Of a DNA stretch of 64,000 nt, positions 24,638-32,943 are shown piece after piece; within the stretch, counting starts at the first letter, position 1; the number at the start of each line of letters is the position of its first letter. The position numbers were made by a program, and so were the translations under genes. Source of the stretch: Aquilonibacter sp963703325 (lineage in GTDB: Bacteria > Vulcanimicrobiota > Vulcanimicrobiia > Vulcanimicrobiales > Vulcanimicrobiaceae); contig OY969805.1 of assembly GCA_963703325.1 (NCBI GenBank), positions 1,798,001 through 1,862,000 on the forward strand, given 5' to 3'. The notes beneath the pieces are model-generated. The model was not told the DNA's origin, made no database searches, and was given only the letters and a program-made list of their open reading frames with translations.

Positions 24638-26004
24638 GCGTCTCGCATCTACACAGCGGTCCGATCGACCGCATTCCCCCGCACAATCTCGAAGCCGAGA
24701 TGGCGCTGATCGGTTCGGTCCTCGTCGATCGCGAGATCATGGGCGTGGTCGGTGAGATCGTGCGCTCGTCAGACTTTTACGCGCACGTGCACGAGACGAT
24801 CTTCGCCGCGCTCTACGAGTTGTTCTATCGCGGTGAGCCGCTCGACAAGATCACGGTCGCCGAAGCGTTACGCAATCGCGATCAACTCGATAAGGTCGGT
24901 GGCCTTTCGTATCTGAGCTCGCTGATGGATACCGTGCAGACCGCAGCATCGGCGACCTATTACGCCAAGATCGTGCGCGAGAAGGCGACCCTGCGCTCGC
25001 TCATTCACGCCGGCACACAGATCACCCAACTCGGCTATGAGGCCGAAGAAGACGTCGACGCCGCGCTCGATCAATCCGAGCAGATGGTGTATTCGATCGG
25101 CGAGCGGTCGATGCACGGTGATTTCGTCGCCGTCAACAGCCTGATGAAGGACGCCTTCGAGCATATCGACCGTCTGTTCCATGCGCGTGGCGATCGCACG
25201 GGCGTCACCTCCGGATTCCGCGACATCGATAACATGACGACGGGCTTTCAGCCCGGGAACTTTGTCATCGTCGCGGCGCGACCCGGCATGGGCAAGACGT
25301 CGTTTGCGCTGAACATGGCCGTTGCCGCGGCCCGAGAATCCAAAGAGCCGGTCGCGTTCTTCTCGCTCGAAATGTCGAACAACGAGTTGATACAGCGCCT
25401 GATCTGTTCCGAGGCGCAACTCTCGATGCACGACCTGCGGCGCGGCCACATCAAGAACCATCAGTGGGAAGAAATCTCACGCGCGATGGGTGCGCTCAAC
25501 GAGCTGCCGATCTACCTCGACGATACCGGCGGCCTTTCGGTAACCGAAGTGCGCAGCCGCTGCCGCCGCTTGAAGTCAACCAGCGGTCTCGGCGCGGTGT
25601 TCGTGGACTACTTGCAGCTTTTGCGTCCGGGCGTGTTGCAGAAGAACATGAATCGCAACGAAGAGCTTTCAGAGATCTGCCGGACGATGAAAGTGACGGC
25701 AAAGGATCTTGGCGTTCCGATTATCGCGCTCGCCCAGCTCAATCGCGCGGTCGAGACACGCGGCGACAAACGGCCGATGCTGGCAGACTTACGCGATTCC
25801 GGATCGCTCGAGCAAGAGTCGGATTTGGTAGCGTTCTTGTTCCGGGACGGCTACTACAACCCCGAGGGCCCCGAGCCGGACGTGACCGAGTTCATCATCG
25901 CCAAACACCGCAACGGGCCGACCGGCACCGTGCGCCTGCGTTTCCAAAAAGAGTTCACGCTGTTCGTCCCCTACGCCGACGAATCGCATTTCCCACCACC
26001 GTGA
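24634..26004 (+). CDS. dnaB: Replicative DNA helicase DnaB
   Basis: A 456-residue hexameric helicase that unwinds DNA at the replication fork. The N-terminal domain (PPHNLEAEMALIGSVLVDREIM) and the RecA-like ATPase with Walker A ARPGMGKTSFALN near 215, Walker B VFVDYLQLL near 325 and the conserved ENRDL-type segment (LRDSGSLEQESDLVAFLFRD) are all present. The C-terminus ends in FPPP. GTG 24634 overlaps the lonC stop by 4 bp, coupling the two products. No intein is present. Confidence 0.97.
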   Translation: MSVSHLHSGPIDRIPPHNLEAEMALIGSVLVDREIMGVVGEIVRSSDFYAHVHETIFAALYELFYRGEPLDKITVAEALRNRDQLDKVGGLSYLSSLMDTVQTAASATYYAKIVREKATLRSLIHAGTQITQLGYEAEEDVDAALDQSEQMVYSIGERSMHGDFVAVNSLMKDAFEHIDRLFHARGDRTGVTSGFRDIDNMTTGFQPGNFVIVAARPGMGKTSFALNMAVAAARESKEPVAFFSLEMSNNELIQRLICSEAQLSMHDLRRGHIKNHQWEEISRAMGALNELPIYLDDTGGLSVTEVRSRCRRLKSTSGLGAVFVDYLQLLRPGVLQKNMNRNEELSEICRTMKVTAKDLGVPIIALAQLNRAVETRGDKRPMLADLRDSGSLEQESDLVAFLFRDGYYNPEGPEPDVTEFIIAKHRNGPTGTVRLRFQKEFTLFVPYADESHFPPP

Positions 26005-26092
26005 TTTGCCCGGCTCATCGTCAGCTCTCTCCTCATTTACCTTCGTAAACTTCGGAGTTCGCTTCCTCGATCCGAACAAATCACGGCGGTGG
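25993..26092. repeat. Long inverted repeat spanning the convergent dnaB and YbjN-like stops
   Basis: Arms 25993-26008 and 26077-26092 are 16 bp with one mismatch and flank a 68-base loop. Each arm contains the stop codon of the gene beside it, and both proteins end in Pro-Pro-Pro. It can form a large hairpin in either transcript and may serve as a bidirectional 3' end. Confidence 0.55.
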
Positions 26093-26494
26093 GGTCTCGT
26101 CTTCGCGGAGTTGATCGAAGAACTCCGAGGCGGTATCGCGTAAGACGTTGAGCAGGCGGCCGAAGTGCGGGCGCACTTCGTTGGTCGTACCGACGCACAG
26201 CTCCACGGTGAAGAGCACGTCGCTCTCCTCTTCCCAGAGCGCGGTCTTCACGAATTTCTTGCGCACGTTGAGCCGATTGGCAACGTCGATCGCATCGAGC
26301 GGGTCGACGCCGCCGGGAAGCGCCCAACCGGAGCCGATCATGACGAATGTTGGATCGTCGCGATATGAAACGACGAAATAGCGATCGCCCTCGCTCTTGA
26401 ACGCAACGCGATACGCATCCTCGTCGTCATCGCGCGTAAAGTAGAGCCCTTCGTCACTGAGCGCTTGTTCTATTGGGCGCAGCGGATCGTTCAC
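26081..26494 (-). CDS. YbjN-like / T3S-chaperone-fold protein
   Basis: A 137-residue acidic protein with alternating beta strands and helices (YFVVSYRDDPTFVMIGSG, then DAIDVANRLNVRKKFVKTALWEEESDVLFTVELC), which is the layout of the YbjN/secretion-chaperone-like family. No catalytic motif is seen. It follows a longer paralogue with an ATGA-like overlap (26491-26494). Role unknown, perhaps a chaperone-like regulator. Confidence 0.65.
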   Translation of the reverse strand: MNDPLRPIEQALSDEGLYFTRDDDEDAYRVAFKSEGDRYFVVSYRDDPTFVMIGSGWALPGGVDPLDAIDVANRLNVRKKFVKTALWEEESDVLFTVELCVGTTNEVRPHFGRLLNVLRDTASEFFDQLREDETPPP

Positions 26495-26961
26495 TGACCG
26501 CCGCCCATCATGAATGAGTTGATGAACTTCTCAGCCGCAACTTTGCTCTCGGTACGGTCGACGATGTCTTCGATCGCCTGCGAGCCGGCATCGCGCAGGC
26601 GGCCGACCAACGACCAAAAGTTGTTGATCAATTCCTGCGACGAGTGCGCGTGTTCGTCCAATGTCGCGACGAAGAGGCTGCCGTCGTGCGCGAGCGTAAA
26701 AATTACGTGCGGATGCCGGTTGTGCACGCGCTCGAGTGCTTCGGTATTCTGCCCGGGCTCGCGCGCCCATTCCGGAATCTCGTACGCGGTCGAGATACTG
26801 AAGGCAGCCTCGTCGTCTTCCGTCGTCGTAACCGAGAACACTTGTCCACGCGTGCGAAAGAGCAGCTCGCTTACACCGGCATCATCCGCCGGTGCTGCGT
26901 CGACTTTGTGGCCTTCACTCTCGATGAAGCTTTTGATCAGTTCACGGGCGCTGGGCATCAA
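26491..26961 (-). CDS. YbjN-like protein, paralogue
   Basis: A 156-residue protein with the same fold signs as its downstream neighbour: SELLFRTRGQVFSVTTTEDDEAAFSISTAYEIP, then ALERVHNRHPHVIFTLAHDGSLFVATLDEH and a C-terminal helix ending in MMGGGQ. It overlaps the gamma-carbonic-anhydrase-like gene by 20 bp and the shorter paralogue by 4 bp, so these three genes form one operon. Function unknown. Confidence 0.6.
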   Translation of the reverse strand: MMPSARELIKSFIESEGHKVDAAPADDAGVSELLFRTRGQVFSVTTTEDDEAAFSISTAYEIPEWAREPGQNTEALERVHNRHPHVIFTLAHDGSLFVATLDEHAHSSQELINNFWSLVGRLRDAGSQAIEDIVDRTESKVAAEKFINSFMMGGGQ

Positions 26962-27463
26962 TACCTTCGGCGAGATACGAGCGCGAAAGGTGCACGTATT
27001 CTTCGGATGCGATCTCGATCCAGCGCGCGGCCTCGCCTTCTATCGCTTTCTTTACCTTTGCAGGTACACCCGCCGCGAGCACGCGGTCGGGAATCTCGAC
27101 GCGCTCGCCGACGACGCTGCCGGCGGCGACAAGCGCACCTTCACCGATCACGCAACCATTGAGCAGGACGGCATTACTTCCGATTAGCGCGTAGCGCTTG
27201 ACGTGGCAGTCCTCCATGACGGCGCAGTGGCCGATCGTGACGTCGTCGTCGATCTGTGTCAGCGTCATCACATGGAGGACCGCGTTGTCCTGCACCGAGG
27301 TGCGCGCGCCGACGCGGATGGGACCGTTGTCACCGCGCAGGACGGCGCCGAACCAGATGCTCGACTCCTCGCCGACTTCCACGTCGCCGATGAGCACCGC
27401 GGTAGGTGCCACAAACGCGCTCGGGTGAATTTTTGGGGTCTTGCCACGGTACGTAATGATCAT
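26942..27463 (-). CDS. Gamma-carbonic-anhydrase-like left-handed beta-helix protein
   Basis: A 173-residue hexapeptide-repeat protein. Turns of the left-handed helix are clear (GDVEVGEESSIWFGAVLRGDNGPIRVG, VGARTSVQDNAVLH, VTIGHCAV, YALIGSNAVL) and the family Arg/Asp salt-bridge region is present. Two of the three zinc His are found (VLH and IGH). The third, usually LHGC, reads MEDC, so zinc binding and activity are doubtful. The family also includes non-catalytic members such as PaaY-like proteins. ATG 27463 is the family start. Confidence 0.7.
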   Translation of the reverse strand: MIITYRGKTPKIHPSAFVAPTAVLIGDVEVGEESSIWFGAVLRGDNGPIRVGARTSVQDNAVLHVMTLTQIDDDVTIGHCAVMEDCHVKRYALIGSNAVLLNGCVIGEGALVAAGSVVGERVEIPDRVLAAGVPAKVKKAIEGEAARWIEIASEEYVHLSRSYLAEGIDAQRP

Positions 27464-27481
27464 TGGTCGAAGTAGTACGCT

Positions 27482-27745
27482 ATGCATCGCCACAACACCC
27501 CGCTGCGCGGCGTCAAGGCCATTCCCCGCCCCAAGGACGGCGACCCGGGCTATTCCGAAGTGAACTACCGCTACGCCGGACGCGAAGGTCACATCCATGA
27601 AGTCGTTGAGATCAATGGACGTGCCCTGGCCAAGGTGGGATTTGACGACCGAAAGATCGTGTACTACTTCTTGGACGACCTCGAACTCGACCGCAGCGCA
27701 AAGCGCGGGACCTTTCACGACCAAGACGTTCAATCAAAAGGATAG
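27482..27745 (+). CDS. Small hypothetical protein
   Basis: An 87-residue charged soluble protein with a His/Pro-rich start and a central GREGHIHEVVEINGRALAKVGFDDRKIVYYFLDDLELD that looks like a small beta-domain. No family recognised. It is divergent from the carbonic-anhydrase-like gene (18 bp apart) and ends 3 bp before the beta-propeller gene, so it is probably co-transcribed with it. Confidence 0.55.
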   Translation: MHRHNTPLRGVKAIPRPKDGDPGYSEVNYRYAGREGHIHEVVEINGRALAKVGFDDRKIVYYFLDDLELDRSAKRGTFHDQDVQSKG

Positions 27746-27748
27746 CGC

Positions 27749-28657
27749 GTGCCGATAGTTGCCGTTACTCAGCCCGTTCCGGTCAACCCCGGGGGCGGAT
27801 TCGATTACGTTACCGTTGATTCAGCGCGCGGCCACGTGTATGCCGCGCACCCGGGCGGCGGCGGATTGCTTATTGCCGATGCCGATACGGGCAACGTGAT
27901 CGGCATCGTTCCGGTCGGCCCGATGCACGGCGTAGCCGTCGATCCCGCAACCGGTCATGTATTCACCGGAAACGGTGACTCGCGCAGCGTCAGCGAGGTC
28001 GACCCCGATTCGCAGCAAATTCTCCGCACCGCGATCGTCGACGGTCCGGTCGACGCGATCGCCTACGATCCCGACTTGGACCGCATCTATGCCGACGAAG
28101 GCGACGGCACGCGCATCTTCGTGATCGACACGAAGACGTTCCGGCAAATCGCCGTCGTGAAGCTGCCCGGCCACAAGCCCGAGTACGTGCAAATCGATCC
28201 CCAGACGCACGACGTGTATCAGAACATCGCGACCGACAACGAGATCGCTGTAATCGACGCCAAGACCCTCAAGGTCAAGCGGGTCATTCCGACACCGCAG
28301 CTCAAGAACAATCACCCGCTGCAGTACGATGCGGATCACCACGTCCTCATCGCCGGCGGCGAAAACAACGTGCTCGCCGTCTACGACCGGTCAGGCAAGT
28401 TGCTGCATCAAGTCAATTTGCCCGTGCAAGCCGATCAATGCAGCTGGGAGCCGCAGCACCAGTGGTTAGCCTGCGCGGGCGGCGGCATTACCCTGTATTC
28501 TTTCGACGGGTCGAGCGATCCGAAGTTGCTCGACAATCAGAAGGTCGACGCCGGCGTCCATACCACAGCAATCGACCCAAAGACCGGAACGATTTGGGTC
28601 GTGTGGGGCGATAAATTCAGCGGCGACGGATTCATTCAGGGGTTCACGTATCGCTGA
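27749..28657 (+). CDS. YVTN-type beta-propeller protein
   Basis: A 302-residue protein made of repeated roughly 40-residue blades (VYAAHPGGGGLLIADADTG, VFTGNGDSRSVSEVDPDS, VYQNIATDNEIAVIDAKTL, VLIAGGENNVLAVYDRSG), matching YncE/YVTN lactonase-like propellers. No signal peptide is visible. Likely a binding scaffold or lactonase-like enzyme. Its last 14 bp overlap the convergent oxidase gene. Confidence 0.75.
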   Translation: MPIVAVTQPVPVNPGGGFDYVTVDSARGHVYAAHPGGGGLLIADADTGNVIGIVPVGPMHGVAVDPATGHVFTGNGDSRSVSEVDPDSQQILRTAIVDGPVDAIAYDPDLDRIYADEGDGTRIFVIDTKTFRQIAVVKLPGHKPEYVQIDPQTHDVYQNIATDNEIAVIDAKTLKVKRVIPTPQLKNNHPLQYDADHHVLIAGGENNVLAVYDRSGKLLHQVNLPVQADQCSWEPQHQWLACAGGGITLYSFDGSSDPKLLDNQKVDAGVHTTAIDPKTGTIWVVWGDKFSGDGFIQGFTYR

Positions 28658-29777
28658 GTAGCCGGTCGAGCGCGAGAAATCCAAGATCGTAAGGCGGCGC
28701 TTCGCCAAGCAGCAGTTGCACAACGATCTCGCCGATCACCGGCGCGAACTTGAACCCGTGACCCGAGAAGCCGGCGGCGATCACGACGTTGGGATGGCTG
28801 GGGTCGCACCCGATTGCGAAGTTTTCATCCGGCGTCATCGTGTACATACAGGCCTTGGCCGAGCGTAGCTGTGGTTGCGAATCGGGCATCAACTGCTGCA
28901 GCGTTTCACGCATCAGTTCGACCTCGTCATCGTGGATCTCGCGATCCAACTCATCGGCGCGCATATTGGCGCCGTAACCGTGGAACGCGACTTTGAGGCC
29001 GTCGCCGAGATCGGGCATGCCGTAGATACGCGCGGGCAGGCCGGCGCGTTCGAGAAAGAACGCGGGAAGATCGGCGGCCCCGTACACGGCTCGGGATGTC
29101 GTGAACCAATATTGTACGTTGCGCTGGACCCGCAGCGGCAGGGCGAAGCCGTTGAGAATTTCAGCCGTCCACGGGCCGGCGCAGATTGCAAGACGCGCCG
29201 CCTTGACGCGCTCGTTGCCTTCGAAGGTGATGGTGACCCCGTCGCCATCGAGTTCGTACCCGCGCACGCGCGCCCGGTCATAGAGGTGCGCACCGTGATC
29301 GCGCGCGACTTTGAGATGTGCGGCAACCGCACGCTCGGGGAAGACGACACCGGCATCGGGCTCCAAAAGGCCGACCTCGCCGTGCTCCAACGCGAGCTGT
29401 GGAAAACGCGCGCGCAGCTGCGCAGCATCCAAATGGTCGATTGGTATCTCAAACTCGCGTGCCGCGTCGGCCATCCCACGAATCGTTGTCGAATCCGGCG
29501 TTCCGATCATCAACACGCCGAACAGGTCAAGCAGCGCTTCATGCGATTGCTCCTCGAGCTCGCGCCAGAGCATATACGCACGATCCAACAGTGGTACGTA
29601 TGCCGGGTCTTCAAAGTATGCGCGGCGGATGATGCGCGTGCGCCCCGTCGACGCGCCGAGGTCGTGCACGAGGCCGAAGCGCTCGAAGCCGGCAACGCGA
29701 AGTCCGCGCCGTGCTGCATGCGCGGCAACCGCGCTTCCCATGCCGCCGAGACCGAGCACCGCGAGATCGTAGTCCAT
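28644..29777 (-). CDS. Sarcosine/N-methyl-amino-acid oxidase (SolA-like)
   Basis: A 377-residue FAD oxidase of the MSOX/SolA family. The dinucleotide-binding motif GLGGMGSAVA sits at residue 8, the substrate/FAD region RTRIIRRAYFEDP near 47, and the covalent-FAD Cys lies in KACMYTMTPDENFAIG near 325, followed by GFSGHGFKFAP. These enzymes demethylate N-methyl amino acids, producing formaldehyde and H2O2. The exact substrate is open. ATG 29777 gives the usual N-terminus. Divergent from the isochorismatase-like gene. Confidence 0.9.
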   Translation of the reverse strand: MDYDLAVLGLGGMGSAVAAHAARRGLRVAGFERFGLVHDLGASTGRTRIIRRAYFEDPAYVPLLDRAYMLWRELEEQSHEALLDLFGVLMIGTPDSTTIRGMADAAREFEIPIDHLDAAQLRARFPQLALEHGEVGLLEPDAGVVFPERAVAAHLKVARDHGAHLYDRARVRGYELDGDGVTITFEGNERVKAARLAICAGPWTAEILNGFALPLRVQRNVQYWFTTSRAVYGAADLPAFFLERAGLPARIYGMPDLGDGLKVAFHGYGANMRADELDREIHDDEVELMRETLQQLMPDSQPQLRSAKACMYTMTPDENFAIGCDPSHPNVVIAAGFSGHGFKFAPVIGEIVVQLLLGEAPPYDLGFLALDRLLSDT

Positions 29778-29845
29778 GCAGGCGGGGGTTCTGCGCGCGT
29801 GCAAGTCTCCCGCCCCGAGATCAATCGAGGGAGAACGAGGACACG

Positions 29846-30484
29846 ATGGACCCCAGAACAACGGCGGTCGTCTTGATCGAGTACCAGAACGATTTCACCT
29901 CACCGGGCGGCACGCTCCACGACGCCGTCAAGCCGGTCATGGAGCGCACGAATATGCTCGACAACACGCGCGATACGGTGCAGCGCGCGCGCGAACTTGG
30001 TGCTACGATCGTCCACGCACCGATTACGTTCACGCCGGACTATCACGAGCTCACCTCGGAGCCGTACGGCATTCTCAAGGGCGTGGTCGATAGCCAATCG
30101 TTCCGCAAAGGAACGTGGGGCGCCGAAATCGTCGACACGCTGACGCCTGCCGACGCCGACATCGTGATCGAGGGGAAGCGCGGGCTCGACGCGTTTGCCA
30201 GCACGAATCTCGATTTCATCCTGCGTAGCCGTGGTATCACGAACGTCGTACTCGGCGGCTTCTTGACGAATTGCTGCGTCGAATCGACGATGCGCACGGC
30301 CTACGAGAAAGGCTACAACGTCGTGACGCTGACCGATTGCACGGCGACGCTCAGCGACGACGAGCAGCGTCTGGCGGTCGAGAAGAACTACCCGATGTTC
30401 TCGCGCCCCATGAAACACGACGAATTCCTCGGAACGCTGCTGGGAGCCGAGGCTGTCGGCGCCGGCCGAGGCTACTCAAACTAA
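29846..30484 (+). CDS. Isochorismatase-family cysteine hydrolase
   Basis: A 212-residue hydrolase. The catalytic triad is visible: Asp in LIEYQNDF (residue ~13), Lys in EGKRGLDAF (~112) and Cys in GFLTNCCVESTMR (~145), with the cis-peptide preceding the Cys. Family members hydrolyse isochorismate, nicotinamide, carbamoylsarcosine or related amides. The adjacent sarcosine-type oxidase makes an amide of creatinine/sarcosine metabolism a possible substrate, which is only inference. ATG 29846 follows a GAGG-type site. Confidence 0.85.
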   Translation: MDPRTTAVVLIEYQNDFTSPGGTLHDAVKPVMERTNMLDNTRDTVQRARELGATIVHAPITFTPDYHELTSEPYGILKGVVDSQSFRKGTWGAEIVDTLTPADADIVIEGKRGLDAFASTNLDFILRSRGITNVVLGGFLTNCCVESTMRTAYEKGYNVVTLTDCTATLSDDEQRLAVEKNYPMFSRPMKHDEFLGTLLGAEAVGAGRGYSN

Positions 30485-30540
30485 GTTCATACAGCGGGGA
30501 GCAGGGGGAGCGGTCGGGCCGCAGAACCAGGCTCCCCGGC

Positions 30541-30565
30541 GATGGCCGCGGGCCATCCACTTTTT
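30541..30565 (+). terminator. Intrinsic terminator before tRNA-Thr
   Basis: GATGGCC-GCG-GGCCATC (7-bp stem, 3-base loop) is followed by CACTTTTTG. The T-run ends at the first base of the tRNA. Confidence 0.75.
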
Positions 30566-30640
30566 GCCGACGTAGCTCAGTGGTAGAGCAGCCGCTTCGT
30601 AAGCGGCAGGCCCGGGGTTCAAGTCCCCGCGTCGGCTCCA
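30566..30640 (+). tRNA. tRNA-Thr (anticodon CGT)
   Basis: A 75-base tRNA with all arms pairing: acceptor GCCGACG/CGTCGGC, D-arm with GCTCAGTGGTAGAGC, anticodon stem GCCGC/GCGGC with loop TTCGTAA (anticodon CGT, reading ACG), and T-arm CGGGG-TTCAAGT-CCCCG. A 3'-terminal CCA is encoded. It is followed by a T-rich stretch. Confidence 0.95.
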
Positions 30641-30706
30641 TTTTCTTTCGCACAGTCTCCCGTTAGTGCCACGCGCATGGCTCAGCGATAGCATTTCATA
30701 CGAAGT

Positions 30707-31147
30707 ATGCGAGCGCTATTTCTTGCTGCATGTCTTGCGGGCTGCGGTAATCGCGTTAAGAGAAAAGCCGCCAAGTATTGTTGCCAGCAGTGCCAGATAG
30801 ACAATCAATATCGGACGTTTGTGCGACGCTGGCTAGCGGGCGAGGTCGATGGCACGATCGTCGGTTGGGATATCCCGTCGCATCACATCCGCCGGTACTT
30901 CATTGAAAAATACGGTGAACGATGTCAAGTGTGCGGATGGGCAGAGCGTCACCCGCGCACCGGCCGGATTCCGGTGCACCTAGACCATATCGATGGGAAC
31001 GCTCGAAACAACACTGAGAACATCTTGCGCTATCTCTCTCCTAACCACCATGCGCTGACGGAAACATTTGGAAACTGTAACAAAGGAAATGGGCGTCCCG
31101 GTCGCCGCGCCCGGTACCTAAGAGCTTCGCAGGGCTTAGGTGAGTAA
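30707..31147 (+). CDS. HNH endonuclease-like protein beside tRNA-Thr
   Basis: A 146-residue protein with an N-terminal Cys-rich knuckle (CLAGCGN, KYCCQQC), a middle helical part (WLAGEVDGTIVGW) and an HNH motif region (RCQVCGW, HLDHIDGNARNNTEN, LTETFGNCNKGNGRP) as in phage and mobile-element HNH proteins. The second zinc-binding pair, normally CPNC before the final His, reads SPNHH here, so one metal site is probably lost and activity is doubtful. Base composition is lower in GC than the neighbours. Its place next to a tRNA gene suggests integration-derived cargo. No att duplication is seen. Confidence 0.7.
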   Translation: MRALFLAACLAGCGNRVKRKAAKYCCQQCQIDNQYRTFVRRWLAGEVDGTIVGWDIPSHHIRRYFIEKYGERCQVCGWAERHPRTGRIPVHLDHIDGNARNNTENILRYLSPNHHALTETFGNCNKGNGRPGRRARYLRASQGLGE

Positions 31148-31170
31148 AACACGCCCGTTCAGCAGACGAA

Positions 31171-31545
31171 TCAATTCGACTCCATTCGCTCGACCCATTG
31201 CGAGCGCCACGCCGCCGGGGCAAGCGGTTCTGAGAAGTACTGCGTTTCGTGGAATACTTTGTCTCCTCGAAACTCGTGGATGTTCACCGTATACCAAGGC
31301 TTTGCGTCGTATGTGATAATGACCTCGCTTACCCAAACGTTTCCGCTGCCCATTATCCGCAGTACTTTCGATATGCTCGGATGATCTGGATCTGCAGCGC
31401 GCTGAGCAACCAGATTCGCGCGACCGCGTATTCGTTCGCCCGATTGAGGGAAGTCACAGATGACGTCTTCCTCGTAGAGGTCGCCTGAAATGGGTTTCGC
31501 CCAACGCTGCTGGATCATCGAGATCCGAATAGCGGATTCGTCCAT
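31171..31545 (-). CDS. SnoaL/NTF2-like domain protein
   Basis: A 124-residue protein with a cone-fold NTF2-like pattern: DLYEEDVICDFPQSGERIRGRANL, then SISKVLRIMGSGNVWVSEVIITYDAKPWYTVNIHEFRGDKV and a final helix. Family members are small enzymes or binding domains. The Asp/His dyad is not evident, so a function is not assigned. Confidence 0.7.
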   Translation of the reverse strand: MDESAIRISMIQQRWAKPISGDLYEEDVICDFPQSGERIRGRANLVAQRAADPDHPSISKVLRIMGSGNVWVSEVIITYDAKPWYTVNIHEFRGDKVFHETQYFSEPLAPAAWRSQWVERMESN

Positions 31546-31586
31546 AAAGCACCCCTCAATATGGCAGCAATATTCTCACGACCACC

Positions 31587-32429
31587 TTAGTTGACCCCGG
31601 GGTTCTCTTTGCCCGCTCCCGCCTCTTCTAAGAGCCGCTCCGCATTATCGTGAAGCACGGCGCGGAGCGTCGAAGCAGGTAATCCCAGCGATTCGAGCCC
31701 CCGCGACTCGGCAAGATAGTCGTGGGGAATATTCGGGAAATCCGTTCCGTACAAGACGCGCTGCGCATGACGCTCGATGGCGTCGACCGCGGCCACGTTC
31801 GCGTGCATCGGCGACGATGGCGCGAAAACCATCGTCGTGTCGAGATAGAGATGACGATACGTCGACATCAACTCGAAATAATCAAGCGTGTCAGGCAAGC
31901 CGAAGTGGGCGACGACCACGGCAAGATTTGGGTGGCGTGCAAGCACGCGTTCGACCCGCGCCAAACCTTCGCGCTTTGTATACAGCCACGGTATCGGTCC
32001 GACGTGAACCAGAACGAAGCGGCTGCGCGACGCAAGCTCGCTGTAGATCGGATCGAGGCGCTCGTCGTCGCAGGCGACATGTTGGACGTCTTCATGCAGT
32101 TTGAGTCCGGCACAGCCCGCGTCGAGAGCGGTACGGAGATCGTCGAGATACGTCGGATCGTCGGGATGAATCGTTGCCAGCGGGACACCGTAGCCGCCAA
32201 GGGTTCGCCCGGTCTGCACCAGCCACGCATTGAGCTCGCGCGCCATTTGCGGGCGGTGCGCGTAACTGCAGAAAACGAAACGCTCGACGCCGGCGTCACG
32301 AAGCACGGCTGCTACGTCGTGCGGCTCCTGCGGCTGCGCGGCGATGTCCCACGAGCTGTTCGTGGCAAACCACCGGCGGATCGCGGCGAAGAGGCGCGGC
32401 GGATGGAGGTGCGTGTGAATGTCGATCAT
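31587..32429 (-). CDS. Amidohydrolase family 2 protein
   Basis: A 280-residue metal-dependent hydrolase with a TIM-barrel fold. HxH in DIHTHLHP at residue 4, the Lys-type region CAGLKLHEDVQ near 115, the His of VHVGPIP and VAHFG, and the Asp of YGTDFPN near 220 give the amidohydrolase-2 ligands. Members include aminocarboxymuconate-semialdehyde decarboxylase-type enzymes and other decarboxylases. ATG 32429 begins the family domain; a longer in-frame start reaches over the divergent DUF5069 gene. Confidence 0.85.
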   Translation of the reverse strand: MIDIHTHLHPPRLFAAIRRWFATNSSWDIAAQPQEPHDVAAVLRDAGVERFVFCSYAHRPQMARELNAWLVQTGRTLGGYGVPLATIHPDDPTYLDDLRTALDAGCAGLKLHEDVQHVACDDERLDPIYSELASRSRFVLVHVGPIPWLYTKREGLARVERVLARHPNLAVVVAHFGLPDTLDYFELMSTYRHLYLDTTMVFAPSSPMHANVAAVDAIERHAQRVLYGTDFPNIPHDYLAESRGLESLGLPASTLRAVLHDNAERLLEEAGAGKENPGVN

Positions 32430-32440
32430 AAAACGATCCC

Positions 32441-32875
32441 ATGACTCCACTAGATCTGCGTGAAAAACCGCCCCGAGGCGTTCGAGAGACGCTCCTGGGC
32501 TACTACTTCCTGCCGCGCACAATCGATAAACTGCGCGCGGAGTTGCCCGGCGGCAACATGGGTCCCTTTCTCAATCACGACACCGGCTTCAGTGCGTACG
32601 CCGTGCGCCGTCTCGGCCTCGACATGAACGAATTTCGCGACGTCGTCGCCGCCGCACCCGACGAGGATGCCGTCGTTGCGTGGCTCGCAAGCCGCATCGA
32701 CCCGGCGGCCGCCCCGGCGTTCAACGCAAAGTTCGATAGCTTCGTGTTCGAACGCATGTCCCCTGAGGATCAGGCAGAAATCCGCGAGCGGCACCCTGTC
32801 ATGGACACGCGGCCCGAGCTTTCCAAGCTGCTCGACATCATCGACGCGGACGACGCCGTGTGGTCCCCGCACTAG
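32441..32875 (+). CDS. DUF5069 domain protein
   Basis: A 144-residue protein opening with TPLDLREKPPRGVRETLLGYYFLPRTIDKLRAELPG, the conserved start of DUF5069, followed by GFSAYAVRRLGLD and a helical end. Function unknown. Divergent from the amidohydrolase, 12 bp apart. Confidence 0.8.
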   Translation: MTPLDLREKPPRGVRETLLGYYFLPRTIDKLRAELPGGNMGPFLNHDTGFSAYAVRRLGLDMNEFRDVVAAAPDEDAVVAWLASRIDPAAAPAFNAKFDSFVFERMSPEDQAEIRERHPVMDTRPELSKLLDIIDADDAVWSPH

Positions 32876-32943
32876 CGGCGCAACCTTCTAGAAGCTCCCC
32901 GCCGTCATAAAAATCATCCCATCGTTAGTTATGAGGACTACAC

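Noticed and set aside
24634..26004. Intein in dnaB
   Set aside because: The helicase length is normal and the frame is uninterrupted.
30641..30706. tRNA-like segment after tRNA-Thr (CATGGCTCAGCGATAGCA)
   Set aside because: It resembles a D-arm but no acceptor, anticodon or T-arm can be built; taken as chance or a remnant.
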